Origin: Streptomyces bikiniensis
Lineage (GTDB): Bacteria; Actinomycetota; Actinomycetes; Streptomycetales; Streptomycetaceae
Reading direction: 5' to 3'
Length of the DNA stretch: 64,000 bases
NCBI GenBank assembly: GCA_000716465.1
Contig: JNWL01000040.1
Coordinates: 1 to 64,000, forward strand
Position 1 is the stretch's first letter, and each line of letters opens with the position of its first letter. The position numbers and the translations under genes were made by a program. Shown here one piece after another: positions 28,770 to 37,947 of this stretch. A model generated the notes under the pieces. It was given only the letters and a program-made list of their open reading frames with translations, searched no databases and was not told the origin of the DNA.

Positions 28770-28811
28770 CCGCGACGACCGCGCCGCGCCGCGGACGCCG
28801 CTCCCCCGACG

Positions 28812-28854
28812 ACAGGGGCGGCTGCCGACCTCACGGGTCGGCAGCCGCCCCTGT
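28812..28854. terminator. Strong bidirectional hairpin terminator
   Basis: A perfect 19-bp stem (28812-28830 with 28836-28854) has a 5-base loop TCACG. The stem core is GGGGCGGCTGCCGACC. It lies between the convergent DUF5133 and DUF3618 genes and can serve both strands. Confidence 0.88.
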
Positions 28855-28874
28855 TCCGTGCGGCGACGCGGTCC

Positions 28875-29543
28875 TCAGCGTCCCGCCTGTCCTCCGCCGG
28901 AGGTGTGCTTCATGTCGTCGGCGGCGTCGCGGCCGACCTGACGCAGTTCCTGGGCGGTCTCCCGACCCGCGTCCCGCGCGTGCTCCTTGGTCGTGCCGAC
29001 GGCCTCCTGGGCCGTGCTCTTCACCGACTCGACGGCGTCCGCGGCGGGGCCGCGCAGCTCCTCCCGGACCTCCTGGGCCGCGTCCACGGCCGTCCGCTTC
29101 ACCGGTTCCAGCAGTTCGTCGGAGTGCTCCTTGAGCTGCTGCCCCAGGCGTTCCTCCGCCTCGGTGGTCGGCAGGAGGGCCGAGGCGAGCATGCCCGCGC
29201 CGAAGGCGATCAGGCCGGCGGCCAGCGGGCTTCCCTGGGTCTGCCGGCGCACCTGGGCCGGAGCCTGCTGGACCGCTTCGCTCACGTTGCCGCCCGCCTC
29301 CCGCGCCGTGTCCGCGACGCTGCTCGCCGCCCGGTTCAGGCCCTCGGACGCCCCGTGCGCCGAGTCGTGTGCGCTGCCCATGACGCGATCCTTCACTCCG
29401 CTCACCTGGTTCCGTATCGAATCGGCCTTGCGACGTGCGACCCTGCCCGGGGTGATCCGGTCCGCCAGGCGGTCGACGTTGCGGGCCAGATGGGCCCGCC
29501 GTTCCTCCACGTCGTTCCTCAGCTCGTCGGGTGTCGTGCCCAC
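28875..29543 (-). CDS. DUF3618-domain membrane-associated protein
   Basis: A 222-residue protein starting at GTG 29543 with AAGGAGGA upstream. The N-terminus (VGTTPDELRNDVEERRAHLARNVDRLADRITPGRVARRK) is the DUF3618 signature. An Ala/Ser-rich region follows. One hydrophobic helix (LAAGLIAFGAGMLASALLP, about residues 105-123) follows. The C-terminal half is a long charged amphipathic helix rich in LEA/apolipoprotein-like repeats (EHSDELLEPVKRTAVDAAQ). Its start overlaps the end of the preceding holin-X-like gene, so they are coupled. It is probably an envelope protein with a structural or stress role. Confidence 0.85.
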   Translation of the reverse strand: MGTTPDELRNDVEERRAHLARNVDRLADRITPGRVARRKADSIRNQVSGVKDRVMGSAHDSAHGASEGLNRAASSVADTAREAGGNVSEAVQQAPAQVRRQTQGSPLAAGLIAFGAGMLASALLPTTEAEERLGQQLKEHSDELLEPVKRTAVDAAQEVREELRGPAADAVESVKSTAQEAVGTTKEHARDAGRETAQELRQVGRDAADDMKHTSGGGQAGR

Positions 29544-29953
29544 TCGGCGTCCTCCTTCAGGGTCTCCACGGTCTGTTCCGGCTTGAGGTTGACGGTGCGC
29601 AGGCGCTTGCGTCCGGCGGAGTAGAGCACGCCGCCCACGACCGCCCACAGAACGGTGATGATCAGTGCGGCCCAGGCCAGGTTCATCACGTTACCCAGGG
29701 CGAAGACGACGGTCAGGCTGCCGAGCAGCGCCACGACGTGGGCCGCGTAGCCCGCTCCGCCGAGCATGCCCGCCGCCTTGCCCGCCTTGACGGACTCCTG
29801 CTTGACCTCGGCCTTCGCCAGCTCGATCTCGTCCCGGACGAGGCGGGACAAGTCCTGACCGATCTCGCTGACCAGATCGCCGATCGACGGTTCGGGGGCC
29901 TCACCCGGCGACACGGCCGCCGAGGTGGGGCGCTCCTGGAAGGAGAGCGCCAT
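29519..29953 (-). CDS. Phage-holin-family (holin superfamily III/DUF1469-like) membrane protein
   Basis: A 144-residue protein. The N-terminus has the SIGDLVSEIGQDLSRLVRDEIELAKAEVKQE helix typical of actinobacterial holin-X proteins. Two TM hairpin helices follow (AGYAAHVVALLGSLTVVFALG and LAWAALIITVLWAVVGGVLY), and then a basic C-tail. Despite the name these are chromosomal envelope proteins, not phage lysis genes. The stop overlaps the DUF3618 start by 25 bp. The upstream gene ends 2 bp before this start, so three minus-strand genes form one operon. Confidence 0.85.
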   Translation of the reverse strand: MALSFQERPTSAAVSPGEAPEPSIGDLVSEIGQDLSRLVRDEIELAKAEVKQESVKAGKAAGMLGGAGYAAHVVALLGSLTVVFALGNVMNLAWAALIITVLWAVVGGVLYSAGRKRLRTVNLKPEQTVETLKEDAEWARHPTS

Positions 29954-29955
29954 GG

Positions 29956-30750
29956 TCAGATCCCCCCTGTCGGACGCGAGGGGCCGCCGTACGTCTGCCC
30001 GCCGCCCGCGGGCGGGTGGTTCGGCGGGGCCGGCGTGACGTGCGGGGGCTGGGACTGGCCGTAGGTGTCGAGCGGGTCCTCGTACGTGCCCGGCGCGGTG
30101 CGCGGCAGGGGGTCGGGGGCCGTGAGGGGCCGCTCCGTACCGTACGTTCCGGCGCGCGGTTCCGGAGAGCGGGTCTCCCCGCCCGTGCCGCCGGAGGACG
30201 CCGCGCCGATGCTCTTGCCCGCACGGGCCACCACGAAGCCGGCCAGCGCCGCGCCGGCGAGGAAGACGCCCGGACGCCGGCGGGCGAAGCTCTGCAGGTC
30301 GCTCACCAGGCCGTCGGGGCCGCGCTTCTCCATGTGGGAGGCCACCTGGTGGCCTCCGTCGGCGGCCCGGCGGGCCAGGTCGGCCATCGTGGAGTCGGGC
30401 TTGCCGTTGTCGCCCAGTTCGCGCAGCTCTTGCGACAGGCGCCGTACGTTCTCCGCGAGGCGCTGGGTCTGGGTCTCGGCCTGGCCCTGCAGCTGGGCGC
30501 GCAGTTCGCCCGCCAAGTCCTTGGCCTGGGCCGCGGCTTCGCCGACGACGTTGCCGGCCTGCTCCTTCGCCGTGCCGCCCACCTCCGCGGCCTTCCCGCC
30601 CACCAGCGAAGCGCCGTCTCCCGCCTTGTCCTGGGCGGTCCGCGCTACTTCCGCCGCCCTGCTCTCGTGCTGCCGGTCCGAGTCCTGGAAGTCACTCAAG
30701 GCTCCTCCTGAGTGCTGGAAGGGGTTCTGTCTGCTTGCTGAATCCCGCAT
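29956..30750 (-). CDS. Alanine-rich envelope protein with LEA-like repeats
   Basis: A 264-residue protein if read from ATG 30750 (AAGGGG upstream). A TTG at 30699 (LSDFQDSDRQHE) has a better AGGAGG site and would give 247 residues. The N-terminal half is Ala/Gln/Glu-rich with repeated 11-mer-like amphipathic motifs (ARTAQDKAGDGASLV, GTAKEQAGNVVGEAAAQAKD). A hydrophobic helix (RRPGVFLAGAALAGFVVARAG) follows near 160-180, then a Pro/Gly/Thr/Tyr-rich tail. First gene of the holin-X/DUF3618 operon. No enzyme motif is present; it may be a stress-protective envelope protein. Confidence 0.75.
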   Translation of the reverse strand: MRDSASRQNPFQHSGGALSDFQDSDRQHESRAAEVARTAQDKAGDGASLVGGKAAEVGGTAKEQAGNVVGEAAAQAKDLAGELRAQLQGQAETQTQRLAENVRRLSQELRELGDNGKPDSTMADLARRAADGGHQVASHMEKRGPDGLVSDLQSFARRRPGVFLAGAALAGFVVARAGKSIGAASSGGTGGETRSPEPRAGTYGTERPLTAPDPLPRTAPGTYEDPLDTYGQSQPPHVTPAPPNHPPAGGGQTYGGPSRPTGGI

Positions 30751-30832
30751 CTGCCCCCTTACGGTCCGCTCATACGCCCGAATGTCGAAGCAGTATCAGG
30801 ACTTTTCAGCATTCGGTGCGCTCCCGCCCCGG

Positions 30833-31138
30833 TCAGGGGCGCGGGTTCACGCGCTGCCACCGCGGGCGGGCGTCGGGGCCGCGGCGCCCGGCGACGGACG
30901 CGCAGCGCGGGCACACCCGCCGCACCCGGTCGGCGGCGCCGCCGGACTCGGGGAACGCGTCGGTCCAGGCGATGTGCGACAGCCGTGTCAGCCGTGAACG
31001 GTGCAAGGAGAGTCCGCAGACGGTCTGGTTCATGCCCTGTTCCCAGGCGTGGACCTCGCCGGCGGGCAGACGGCGCCCGTCCTCCTCGTCCGTCCAGCTG
31101 CCCGACGCGGCCACCGCGTAGCGCTTCTTGTCGGCCAT
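30833..31138 (-). CDS. Small streptomycete protein with Cys motifs, unknown function
   Basis: A 101-residue protein (MADKKRYAVAASGSWTDEED...WEQGMNQTVCGLSLHRSRL). It has one Cys in TVCGLSLHRSRLTRL and a CPRC pair (RVCPRCASVAG) that could form part of a zinc knuckle. AGGGG precedes ATG 31138. The wording of the sequence matches a conserved Streptomyces family of unknown role. It is divergent from the 49-residue gene at 31327. Confidence 0.75.
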   Translation of the reverse strand: MADKKRYAVAASGSWTDEEDGRRLPAGEVHAWEQGMNQTVCGLSLHRSRLTRLSHIAWTDAFPESGGAADRVRRVCPRCASVAGRRGPDARPRWQRVNPRP

Positions 31139-31326
31139 GCCCGGCCCCTACCCCGGTCGGTGCGGCCCATGTGGCGGGGCGGGTCCCGTCCCCGGCTCCG
31201 GGCCCCGCCCCCGTACGTCCTCCCGCGGCCGGTGAACCGCGCCCCGGTGGGTAGTCGCGCCCTCGTGGCACCCGTACCGGGCCGCCGCGAAGCCGTACGA
31301 GCCACGCCGAGGAAGGGAACAGCGCC

Positions 31327-31476
31327 ATGCAGGAGAGCACCCCGTCGCAGGCCGAGGGAGAGCGCCCCGAGGAGAGCCGTCCGGAGGGGACGGAGGGCCG
31401 GGACGCCGGGCCGGAGCGCACCACGCCCTCGCAGGCCGAGGGAGAGCGGGAGCCGGACGACGACGAGAACTCCTAG
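31327..31476 (+). CDS. 49-residue acidic repeat peptide
   Basis: A very short acidic hydrophilic protein containing two copies of TPSQAEGER (MQESTPSQAEGERPEES and ERTTPSQAEGEREPDDDE), ending DENS. AGGAAGGGA lies about 8 bases upstream of the ATG. No cysteine, TM or known domain is visible; it appears disordered. Similar tiny Glu/Gln-rich proteins occur near stress genes in Streptomyces. The repeat and good third-position GC support coding, but it could be a chance frame. Confidence 0.55.
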   Translation: MQESTPSQAEGERPEESRPEGTEGRDAGPERTTPSQAEGEREPDDDENS

Positions 31477-31574
31477 CGGTGGTGTCCGGACACCGGGGCG
31501 ACCCCTCGCGGTCCGTCGCACCGAAGGAGGATCATGAACCGTTTCACCACCTTGTGGAAGGTCATAGGGGATTC

Positions 31575-32546
31575 ATGACATACGACCCGGTTTTCGGTGA
31601 CCGCACCGCTGTGGGCGGGACCGTGCGGCGACTGCTGAAGCGCGCCCTGCCCTCGGCCGCGGGCCCCGGCAGGGCCCTTCGGGCCATGGACCGCCTGGAG
31701 CGCTCCACCGCCCTCGACGGCCCGGCCGAACGGCTCGGCAGCGTGGTCAGGGCGCTTCCCCTGGGTCGCGGGAGGGACGTGCTGCACGGACGCCGGCTGG
31801 GCCACCCCGCCCATCCGCTGATGGTCCAGGTGCCGATCGGGGCCTGGTTCTCGGCGGCGGTGCTCGACGCGTTGCCGGGGCAGCGGCGGGCGGCGGGCGT
31901 GCTCATCGGCGTGGGACTGGCGGCGGCGGCCCCCGCGGCCGTGGCGGGCTGGGTCGACTGGGCCGAGCTGCGACGCCGGCAGATGCGGGTCGGGCTGGTG
32001 CACGCGGCGGCGAACATCGCGGGAGTGGGCCTCTACACGGCCTCCCTGGCCGCGCGGGCACGAGGCCGCGCCCTCCGGGGCAAGGCCCTGGGGTTCGCGG
32101 GGCTGACCGCCGTCGGCGTCGGCGGTGCGATCGGCGGCCACCTGGCCTACCGGCAGGGCTCCGGCGTCAACCGCGCCGCGTCGGTGCCGGACCTTGTCGA
32201 GCCCGGGTGGCACGGGATCGGACAGGTCGCCGACCTCCCCCTCGGGCGGCCGGTCCGGCGGCACGTCGGCGACGTGGCCGTCCTGGTCGTGCGCGAGGAG
32301 GCGGACCGCGTACACGTCATGGCGGACTCGTGCAGCCACGCGGCCGGCCCCCTGTCCCGGGGGACGGTCGAGGACGGCTGCGTGCGCTGCCCCTGGCACG
32401 GCAGCGTCTTCCGCCTGGAGGACGGCTGGAACGTGCGCGGCCCGGCCACCGCACCCCAGCCCGTCTTCGACACCCGCGTCACCGACGGCCGCCTCGAAGT
32501 GAGGCTGCGCGCCCCGGAGACGGCTCCCTCCCCCGACCGCGCGTGA
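31575..32546 (+). CDS. DUF2231 membrane protein fused to a Rieske [2Fe-2S] domain
   Basis: A 323-residue protein starting at ATG 31575 (AGGGGA upstream). Residues about 70-200 hold the DUF2231-type membrane region (GHPAHPLMVQVPIGAWFSAAVLDALPGQ, then helices LIGVGLAAAAPAAVAGWVDW, NIAGVGLYTASLAARA and FAGLTAVGVGGAIGGHLAY). The C-terminal third is a Rieske domain with all cluster ligands: C253-x-H255 (DSCSHAAGPLS) and C272-x-x-H275 (VRCPWHGS). The fusion suggests a membrane-anchored redox protein. Partner and substrate are unknown. Confidence 0.9.
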   Translation: MTYDPVFGDRTAVGGTVRRLLKRALPSAAGPGRALRAMDRLERSTALDGPAERLGSVVRALPLGRGRDVLHGRRLGHPAHPLMVQVPIGAWFSAAVLDALPGQRRAAGVLIGVGLAAAAPAAVAGWVDWAELRRRQMRVGLVHAAANIAGVGLYTASLAARARGRALRGKALGFAGLTAVGVGGAIGGHLAYRQGSGVNRAASVPDLVEPGWHGIGQVADLPLGRPVRRHVGDVAVLVVREEADRVHVMADSCSHAAGPLSRGTVEDGCVRCPWHGSVFRLEDGWNVRGPATAPQPVFDTRVTDGRLEVRLRAPETAPSPDRA

Positions 32547-32607
32547 CGTCCCGCGGCCCGGCGGAAACCGTCGCCGCCGGCCCGTCGCACACAGGAAAGG
32601 CAGTTGC

Positions 32608-33120
32608 GTGCACCAGCTCAAGGAAGTGTTCCGGGGCCTGGGCCGGGCCTACTCGCCTCAGGAGGACCGCCGGCTCGGCGGGCACCTGGGGGCCGTCGTC
32701 GCGTTCGGCGCCTACACGGCCGCCTGGGGCGCCGCGGTCCGCAGGCACGGGACGAAGCCGCCCGACCGCCACGACCCGTGGGACCTCCCGCTGACGGCGG
32801 CGGCCGTGTTCCGGCTGAGCCGCCTGCTCGCCAAGGGGTCCGTCACCAGTCCCCTCCGGGCGCCCTTCACGCGTGACGAGTCGGCGACCGGTCCCGCGGA
32901 AGTGAGCGAGAGCCCTCGCGGGGGGCCCGTCAGGTCCACGGTGGGCGAGCTGATCACCTGCCCGTTCTGCCTGAGCGTCTGGCTGACGGCCACCTTCACC
33001 GGCGCCCGCCTGCTGTGGCCGCGCGCCACATGGACCGTGACCGGCGGCCTCAGCGCCCTGGCGCTCGCCGACGCCCTGCAGCTCGGATACGACTGCCTGT
33101 TGCAGAAGAACGCCGAGTGA
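32608..33120 (+). CDS. DUF1360-family membrane protein
   Basis: A 170-residue protein starting at GTG 32608 with AGGAAAGG upstream. It contains TM segments (LGAVVAFGAYTAAWGAAV and TWTVTGGLSALALADALQL). It also has the DUF1360 core DLPLTAAAVFRLSRLLAKGSVTSPLRAPFT followed by VGELITCPFCLSVWLTATF, whose CPFC motif is the family hallmark. Function unknown; in Bacillus a relative is a spore or stress membrane protein. It follows the Rieske gene by 61 bp in the same direction. Confidence 0.9.
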   Translation: MHQLKEVFRGLGRAYSPQEDRRLGGHLGAVVAFGAYTAAWGAAVRRHGTKPPDRHDPWDLPLTAAAVFRLSRLLAKGSVTSPLRAPFTRDESATGPAEVSESPRGGPVRSTVGELITCPFCLSVWLTATFTGARLLWPRATWTVTGGLSALALADALQLGYDCLLQKNAE

Positions 33121-33141
33121 GACGGGCCCCGCGCGGGCCCG

Positions 33142-33852
33142 TCAGGAAGGCGGCGCCGCGTGCCGTCCCGCCCGTGATCCCGCGTACGCGGCGAGACGCA
33201 GCGACCGGAGGCGGTCGACGGGGCGGAAACCGGGCAGGAAGTTGAGGTAGGGGTCGAACGCGCCGCCGTCCGGAGGGGTCGGGGGCGCCTCCCCGTGCAG
33301 GGTGAGCCGGGCCAGGGGCCGCCAGGCGGCGCCCGCTCCGTCCGCCCCGAAGCAGAGCCGGAACACCACGGGCCGCCCGGCGACGGCGGCCCCCACCGTC
33401 GCCGGGTCGGCGGGGATCCGGGGAGATCCGGGTGCCGGGAACGCGGCCACCACCCCCCGCCGTCCGCCGACGACGTACGACAGGAGGCTGGAGTACGGAC
33501 CGGCCGTGGCGGACGTGCGGGGAAGCGGTACGTGGCGGGTCCACCGGCCCCGGCCGCCGGTCGTGAGGAGCAGGTCCAGGGGGCGGCCCGGCCCGTCGGC
33601 GTCCTCCACCCGCAGCGCGAGGCCCAGTCCGTCCGGCAGCGGGTGCGGCAGTCCGGCGCCCCGGGACCAACGGGCCGTCACCCCGTGGGAGCCGGGCGCG
33701 TCGAGCCACGGCACGCCCCAGGGGTCCCCGTGTCCGGACACGGCGAGGCGTCCCGCGAGGACCGTCCCGCGGGGGTGCAGGGCCGGCCGGTCCCCGCGAC
33801 GGCGGGCGGCGGTCCGTGCCGTACGGAAGGCGATCTGGTCGAGGAGGTCCAT
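33142..33852 (-). CDS. Protein of unknown function, possibly catalase-fold-like
   Basis: A 236-residue soluble protein (MDLLDQIAFRTARTAARRRGD). The stretch VTARWSRGAGLPHPLPDGLGLALRVEDADG, followed by LDLLLTTGG, is loosely reminiscent of the haem-catalase barrel seen in small catalase-related proteins. The catalytic His is not evident, however, and similar streptomycete proteins are often left as hypothetical. It has no signal peptide or TM. AGGAAC precedes the ATG. It is convergent with DUF1360. Confidence 0.7.
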   Translation of the reverse strand: MDLLDQIAFRTARTAARRRGDRPALHPRGTVLAGRLAVSGHGDPWGVPWLDAPGSHGVTARWSRGAGLPHPLPDGLGLALRVEDADGPGRPLDLLLTTGGRGRWTRHVPLPRTSATAGPYSSLLSYVVGGRRGVVAAFPAPGSPRIPADPATVGAAVAGRPVVFRLCFGADGAGAAWRPLARLTLHGEAPPTPPDGGAFDPYLNFLPGFRPVDRLRSLRLAAYAGSRAGRHAAPPS

Positions 33853-34031
33853 GGTGCTGTCCGTTCCTGGTGCCGACTGCGGTGCGGGCGGGCCCGCCCG
33901 GTACTCCCGTCGTCTGCCCGGGATCGCGCCGATCGACCGGACCGCTTCCCGGCGGGCCGGGGACGGCTTCGACGCGGACGGCGGACGGACGAGCGACCGC
34001 GCCGGCACCGCGCCCGGCGGTACTCCGTCGC

Positions 34032-34679
34032 TCAGGTCTTGCGGGCCAGCAGGTGGACCGCCTGGAACTGCCGCCGGTCGGTGGGTTCCGGCTCGCGGAT
34101 CGTCCGGGCCGTCTCGGCGAGTCCGCACGCGCGCAGCAGCGCGGCGAGGTGGTCGGGCCACCACCGGTAGGCCGGTGCTACCGCGTGGTCGAAGACCTGC
34201 GTCGGGTGCGCCGGGCCCCCGCTCGCCGAGAAGGCGATCAGGAGGTGGCCGCCGGGGGCCAGTACGCGGTGGAACTCCGCCAGGACGGCAGGGAGTTCGT
34301 CCGGCGGGAGGTGGATGACGGACCAGCGCGAGAGGACGCCGTCCAGCGTGCCGTCGGCGATGTCGAGGGCGTCCATCGAGCCCACGTCGAACCGCAGGCG
34401 CGGGTGGGCGCGCCGGGCCAGCCCGATCATGGCGGGAGAGGCGTCGACGCCGAACGCCGACAGGCCCAGGCCGTCCAGGTGGGCGGTGACGTGGCCGGGC
34501 CCGCAGCCCAGGTCCGCGACCCGGCCGCCCCCGGCCGCGCGTACGACCTCGGCGAAGACGCCCAGCACCGCGCGGTCCAGGGGGCTGTCCCGCAGGCTGT
34601 CGCGGAACATCTCCTCGTAGGTGGCGGCGACGGCGTCGTAGGCCTCGCGGACGGTACCGGGAGCAGCGTGTTCGACCAT
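34032..34679 (-). CDS. Class I SAM-dependent methyltransferase
   Basis: A 215-residue enzyme. AYDAVAATYEEMF leads into motif I VADLGCGPGHVTAHL, then AFGVDASPAMIGLARRAHPRL and the conserved FDVGSMDALDIADGTLDGVLSRWSVIHLP. VLAPGGHLLIAFSA is motif III. The fold is of the UbiE/MenG-like small-molecule type; the substrate cannot be read from sequence. It lies alone, 109 bp from the convergent-side terminator of pntAB, and is transcribed on the minus strand. Confidence 0.9.
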   Translation of the reverse strand: MVEHAAPGTVREAYDAVAATYEEMFRDSLRDSPLDRAVLGVFAEVVRAAGGGRVADLGCGPGHVTAHLDGLGLSAFGVDASPAMIGLARRAHPRLRFDVGSMDALDIADGTLDGVLSRWSVIHLPPDELPAVLAEFHRVLAPGGHLLIAFSASGGPAHPTQVFDHAVAPAYRWWPDHLAALLRACGLAETARTIREPEPTDRRQFQAVHLLARKT

Positions 34680-34714
34680 GTCCGCGACAGTACTCCCGGG
34701 CGGGGCGGTGGAGC

Positions 34715-34775
34715 ACGAGGGCCTTCCGGACCTGCGCGGGCGTCCGTCCGCCGTGCCGGGCCGGAAGGCCCTCGT
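34715..34775 (-). terminator. Terminator hairpin after pntB
   Basis: ACGAGGGCCTTCCGG (34715-34729) is complementary to CCGGAAGGCCCTCGT (34761-34775), giving a perfect 15-bp stem. The 31-base loop is itself GC-rich and partly self-complementary. It lies 14 bp beyond the pntB stop on the minus strand. Confidence 0.75.
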
Positions 34776-34788
34776 CCGTCGTCGCGTC

Positions 34789-36207
34789 TCAGAGGGCGCC
34801 GACGATGTCCTCGACCCGGGCCTTCGCGTCGCCGAAGAGCATCGAGGTGTTCTCCTTGAAGAAGAGCGGGTTCTGCACGCCCGCGTACCCGGAGGCCATC
34901 GAGCGCTTGAACACGATGACCTTGCCGGCCTCCCAGACGGTGAGGACCGGCATGCCCGCGATCGGGCTGCTGGGGTCCTCGGCCCCGGCCGGGTTGACCG
35001 TGTCGTTGGCGCCGATCACCAGGACGACGTCGGTCGTGGCGAAGTCCTCGTTGATCTCGTCCATTTCGAGGACGATGTCGTACGGCACCTTGGCCTCGGC
35101 GAGGAGCACGTTCATGTGGCCGGGCAGCCGGCCGGCGACCGGGTGGATGCCGAACCGCACGTCGACGCCCTTGGCGCGCAGCTTCGAGGTGAGTTCCGCG
35201 ACCGGGTACTGGGCCTGGGCGACGGCCATGCCGTACCCGGGCGTGATGACCACGGAGCGGGCCGAGCCGAGCAGTTCGGCGGCGCTCTCGGCGGTGATCT
35301 CGGTGTGCTCGCCGTAGTCGACGTCCGAGCCCGAGGGCGCTTCGATGCCGAAGCCGCCGGCGATGACCGAGAAGAAGGAGCGGTTCATCGCCTTGCACAT
35401 GATGTACGACAGGTAGGCGCCGGACGAGCCGACGAGCGCGCCGGTGATGATGAGCAGGTCGTTGCCGAGCAGGAAGCCGGAGGCGGCCGCGGCCCAGCCG
35501 GAGTAGCTGTTGAGCATCGAGACCACGACCGGCATGTCGCCGCCGCCGATGGAGGCCACCAGGTGCCAGCCGAGGGCGAGGGCCAGGACCGTCACGGCGA
35601 TGAGGAGCCACAGCTCCGGCGTGACGACGAACCACACCGTCAGGGCGACGAACAGGGCGAGCGAGCCGAGGTTCAGGGCGTTCTTGCCGGGCAGCACCAG
35701 CGGCTTGGAGTCCATCTTCGCGGCGAGCTTCAGGTACGCCACGATCGAGCCGGTGAAGGTCACCGCACCGATGAACAGGCCGATGAACACCTCGGCGTGG
35801 TGGATGCCCAGGGTGCCGAGGGCGTCCAGGGCCTTCGCCTCGTGGCCGTCCGGGTCGTGCTCGACGTTCAGGAAGCCGTTCCAGCTGACCAGGACGGCGG
35901 CCAGGCCGACGAAGGAGTGCAGCAGCGCGATGAGTTCGGGCATGCCGGTCATCTCGACGCCGCGGGCCCGCTGGAGTCCGATCAGCGCGCCGACCAGCAT
36001 CGCGACGCCCATCAGCCCGAGGCCGGCGGTGCTGACGTCGCCGTCCACCGCGAGCACGACGGTCGCGACGAGCGCGACGCCCATGCCGAGCATGCCGAAG
36101 GCGTTGCCGAGGCGCGCGGTCTCGTGCTTGGAGAGTCCTGCCAGCGCGAGGATGAACAGCAGCGCGGCAACGAGGTAGGCCGCCTGGGCGGCAATGGTCG
36201 CAGACAT
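34789..36207 (-). CDS. pntB: NAD(P)+ transhydrogenase (Re/Si-specific), beta subunit
   Basis: A 472-residue subunit. The N-terminal half is a bundle of about nine TM helices (proton channel, domain II). The C-terminal domain III binds NADP(H), with [59 protein letters not shown] and [17 protein letters not shown]. The enzyme uses proton motive force to drive hydride transfer from NADH to NADP+, supplying NADPH for biosynthesis. It starts one base after the pntA stop. Confidence 0.97.
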   Translation of the reverse strand: MSATIAAQAAYLVAALLFILALAGLSKHETARLGNAFGMLGMGVALVATVVLAVDGDVSTAGLGLMGVAMLVGALIGLQRARGVEMTGMPELIALLHSFVGLAAVLVSWNGFLNVEHDPDGHEAKALDALGTLGIHHAEVFIGLFIGAVTFTGSIVAYLKLAAKMDSKPLVLPGKNALNLGSLALFVALTVWFVVTPELWLLIAVTVLALALGWHLVASIGGGDMPVVVSMLNSYSGWAAAASGFLLGNDLLIITGALVGSSGAYLSYIMCKAMNRSFFSVIAGGFGIEAPSGSDVDYGEHTEITAESAAELLGSARSVVITPGYGMAVAQAQYPVAELTSKLRAKGVDVRFGIHPVAGRLPGHMNVLLAEAKVPYDIVLEMDEINEDFATTDVVLVIGANDTVNPAGAEDPSSPIAGMPVLTVWEAGKVIVFKRSMASGYAGVQNPLFFKENTSMLFGDAKARVEDIVGAL

Positions 36208-36208
36208 G

Positions 36209-37735
36209 TCAGCTCCGGTTGAACATGGCGAGCATGCGACGCGTCACCGCGAAGCCGCCGAAGACGTTGATACTGGCCAGGAGGATCGCCACGGACGACA
36301 GCACCGTGACCGCCGTGCTGGTGTGGCCGATCTGCAGGAGCGCGCCGACGACGATGATCCCGGAGATCGCGTTCGTCACCGACATCAGCGGGGTGTGCAG
36401 CGCGTGGTGGACGTGGCCGATGACGTAGTAGCCGATCACGATCGCGAGGACGAAGACCGTCACGTGGGGCAGCAGCGCCGCCGGGGCGAACGCGGCGAGG
36501 AGGAAGAGCGCCAGGGCGCCGAGGGCCACGCCGCCGAACCTCTGCCCCGCCGTCATCGGCGCCTTCTTCGGCGCGGGCGCGGGGGCCGCCGCGGCGGGCG
36601 CGGGGGCCGGGGCCGCCGAGACCTGGACCGGCGGGGGCGGCCAGGCCGTCTCCCCCTCGCGTACGACGGTGATCGAGCGCTGGACCGGGTCCTCCCAGTC
36701 GAGGACGAGCCGGGCGTCCTTGCCCGGGGTCATCAGCTTCAGCAGGTTCACCAGGTTGGTGCCGTACAACTGCGAGGCCTGCGCGGGGAGCCGGCCCGCG
36801 AGATCGGTGTAGCCGATGATCGTCACGCCGTTCTCCGTGACGGTCTTCCCGCCCTTCACCGTGCCCTCGACGTTGCCGCCGTTGGCGGCCGCCATGTCGA
36901 CGATCACCGAGCCCGGCTTCATGCTCGCCACCATCTCGGCGGTGATCAGCCTCGGCGCGGGGCGGCCGGGGATCAGGGCGGTGGTGATGACGATGTCGGC
37001 CTCGCGGCACTGGGCCGCGTAGAGCTCGGCCTCGCGCGCCTTGTAGTCGTCGCCCATCTCCTTGGCGTAGCCGGTCTTGGAGACCTCGGCCTCGGGGGAC
37101 TCGATCGACAGGTATTCGCCGCCCAGCGAGCGGACCTGGTCGGCCACCTCCGGCCGGGGGTCGGTGGCGCGGACGATCGCGCCGAGCGAGCCCGAGGCGC
37201 CGATCGCGGCCAGGCCGGCGACGCCGGCGCCCGCGACGAGCACCTTCGCGGGCGGCACCTTGCCCGCCGCCGTCACCTGGCCGGTGAAGAAGCGGCCGAA
37301 CTCGTGCGCCGCCTCGATGACGGCCCGGTAGCCGGCGATGTTCGCCATCGAGGAGAGCACGTCCATCGACTGGGCCCGGCTGATGCGCGGCACGGCGTCC
37401 ATCGAGAGCGCGGTGAAGGGACGGCGGCCCAGGTCCTCGACCATCGCCGGGTCGAAGGCCGGGGAGAACAGGGCGATCACGGTCGCCTCCGGCCGGACCC
37501 GGTCGAGCTGGGACGGGTCCGGGGCGTTGACCCCCAGCACTACGTCCGCCGCCACCGCGTCGCCGACGGTCGCGCCGGCGGCCTCGTAGGCGCCGTCGGT
37601 GAAACCGGCCGCCGCGCCCGCACCCGGGTCGACCACGACCTCGTACCCCAGTTTGCGGATCTGTTCGACTGTGGCCGGCGTGGCCGAAACGCGACTCTCA
37701 CCTGCCCGCGCTTCCTTGAGGACTCCGACAATCAC
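36209..37735 (-). CDS. pntA: NAD(P)+ transhydrogenase (Re/Si-specific), alpha subunit
   Basis: A 508-residue subunit of full, E. coli-like length. It begins at GTG 37735 ([20 protein letters not shown]) with GGAG upstream. The NAD-binding domain I contains [32 protein letters not shown] Pro/Ala-rich linker (about 380-410) joins it to four C-terminal TM helices. These include [33 protein letters not shown]. It therefore combines what many Actinobacteria encode as separate pntAa and pntAb. It forms the proton-pumping enzyme with PntB, encoded one base downstream. Confidence 0.97.
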   Translation of the reverse strand: MIVGVLKEARAGESRVSATPATVEQIRKLGYEVVVDPGAGAAAGFTDGAYEAAGATVGDAVAADVVLGVNAPDPSQLDRVRPEATVIALFSPAFDPAMVEDLGRRPFTALSMDAVPRISRAQSMDVLSSMANIAGYRAVIEAAHEFGRFFTGQVTAAGKVPPAKVLVAGAGVAGLAAIGASGSLGAIVRATDPRPEVADQVRSLGGEYLSIESPEAEVSKTGYAKEMGDDYKAREAELYAAQCREADIVITTALIPGRPAPRLITAEMVASMKPGSVIVDMAAANGGNVEGTVKGGKTVTENGVTIIGYTDLAGRLPAQASQLYGTNLVNLLKLMTPGKDARLVLDWEDPVQRSITVVREGETAWPPPPVQVSAAPAPAPAAAAPAPAPKKAPMTAGQRFGGVALGALALFLLAAFAPAALLPHVTVFVLAIVIGYYVIGHVHHALHTPLMSVTNAISGIIVVGALLQIGHTSTAVTVLSSVAILLASINVFGGFAVTRRMLAMFNRS

Positions 37736-37947
37736 GAGTGTTCTCCGTTCGCTGCTCTGGCCGTCAACGGCGTGTTCCGACTCGATCAGAAGTGCGCTCG
37801 CGATGATCCGGAGCACGCCGCTCAGCTTGACGCCGGGACCTCTCCTTGAACAGCACTCGCCGGTGAGGCACACGCAACACTTGACGGACCGGGATCCGGT
37901 GCTTCACACGGTGCGGGGAATCCGGGACAGCCGGGCGCGCCGGGGTC

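Noticed and set aside
29519..29953. Holin-like gene as evidence of a prophage
   Set aside because: There are no other phage genes, integrase or attachment repeats nearby. Holin-X-type proteins are ordinary chromosomal genes in Actinobacteria.
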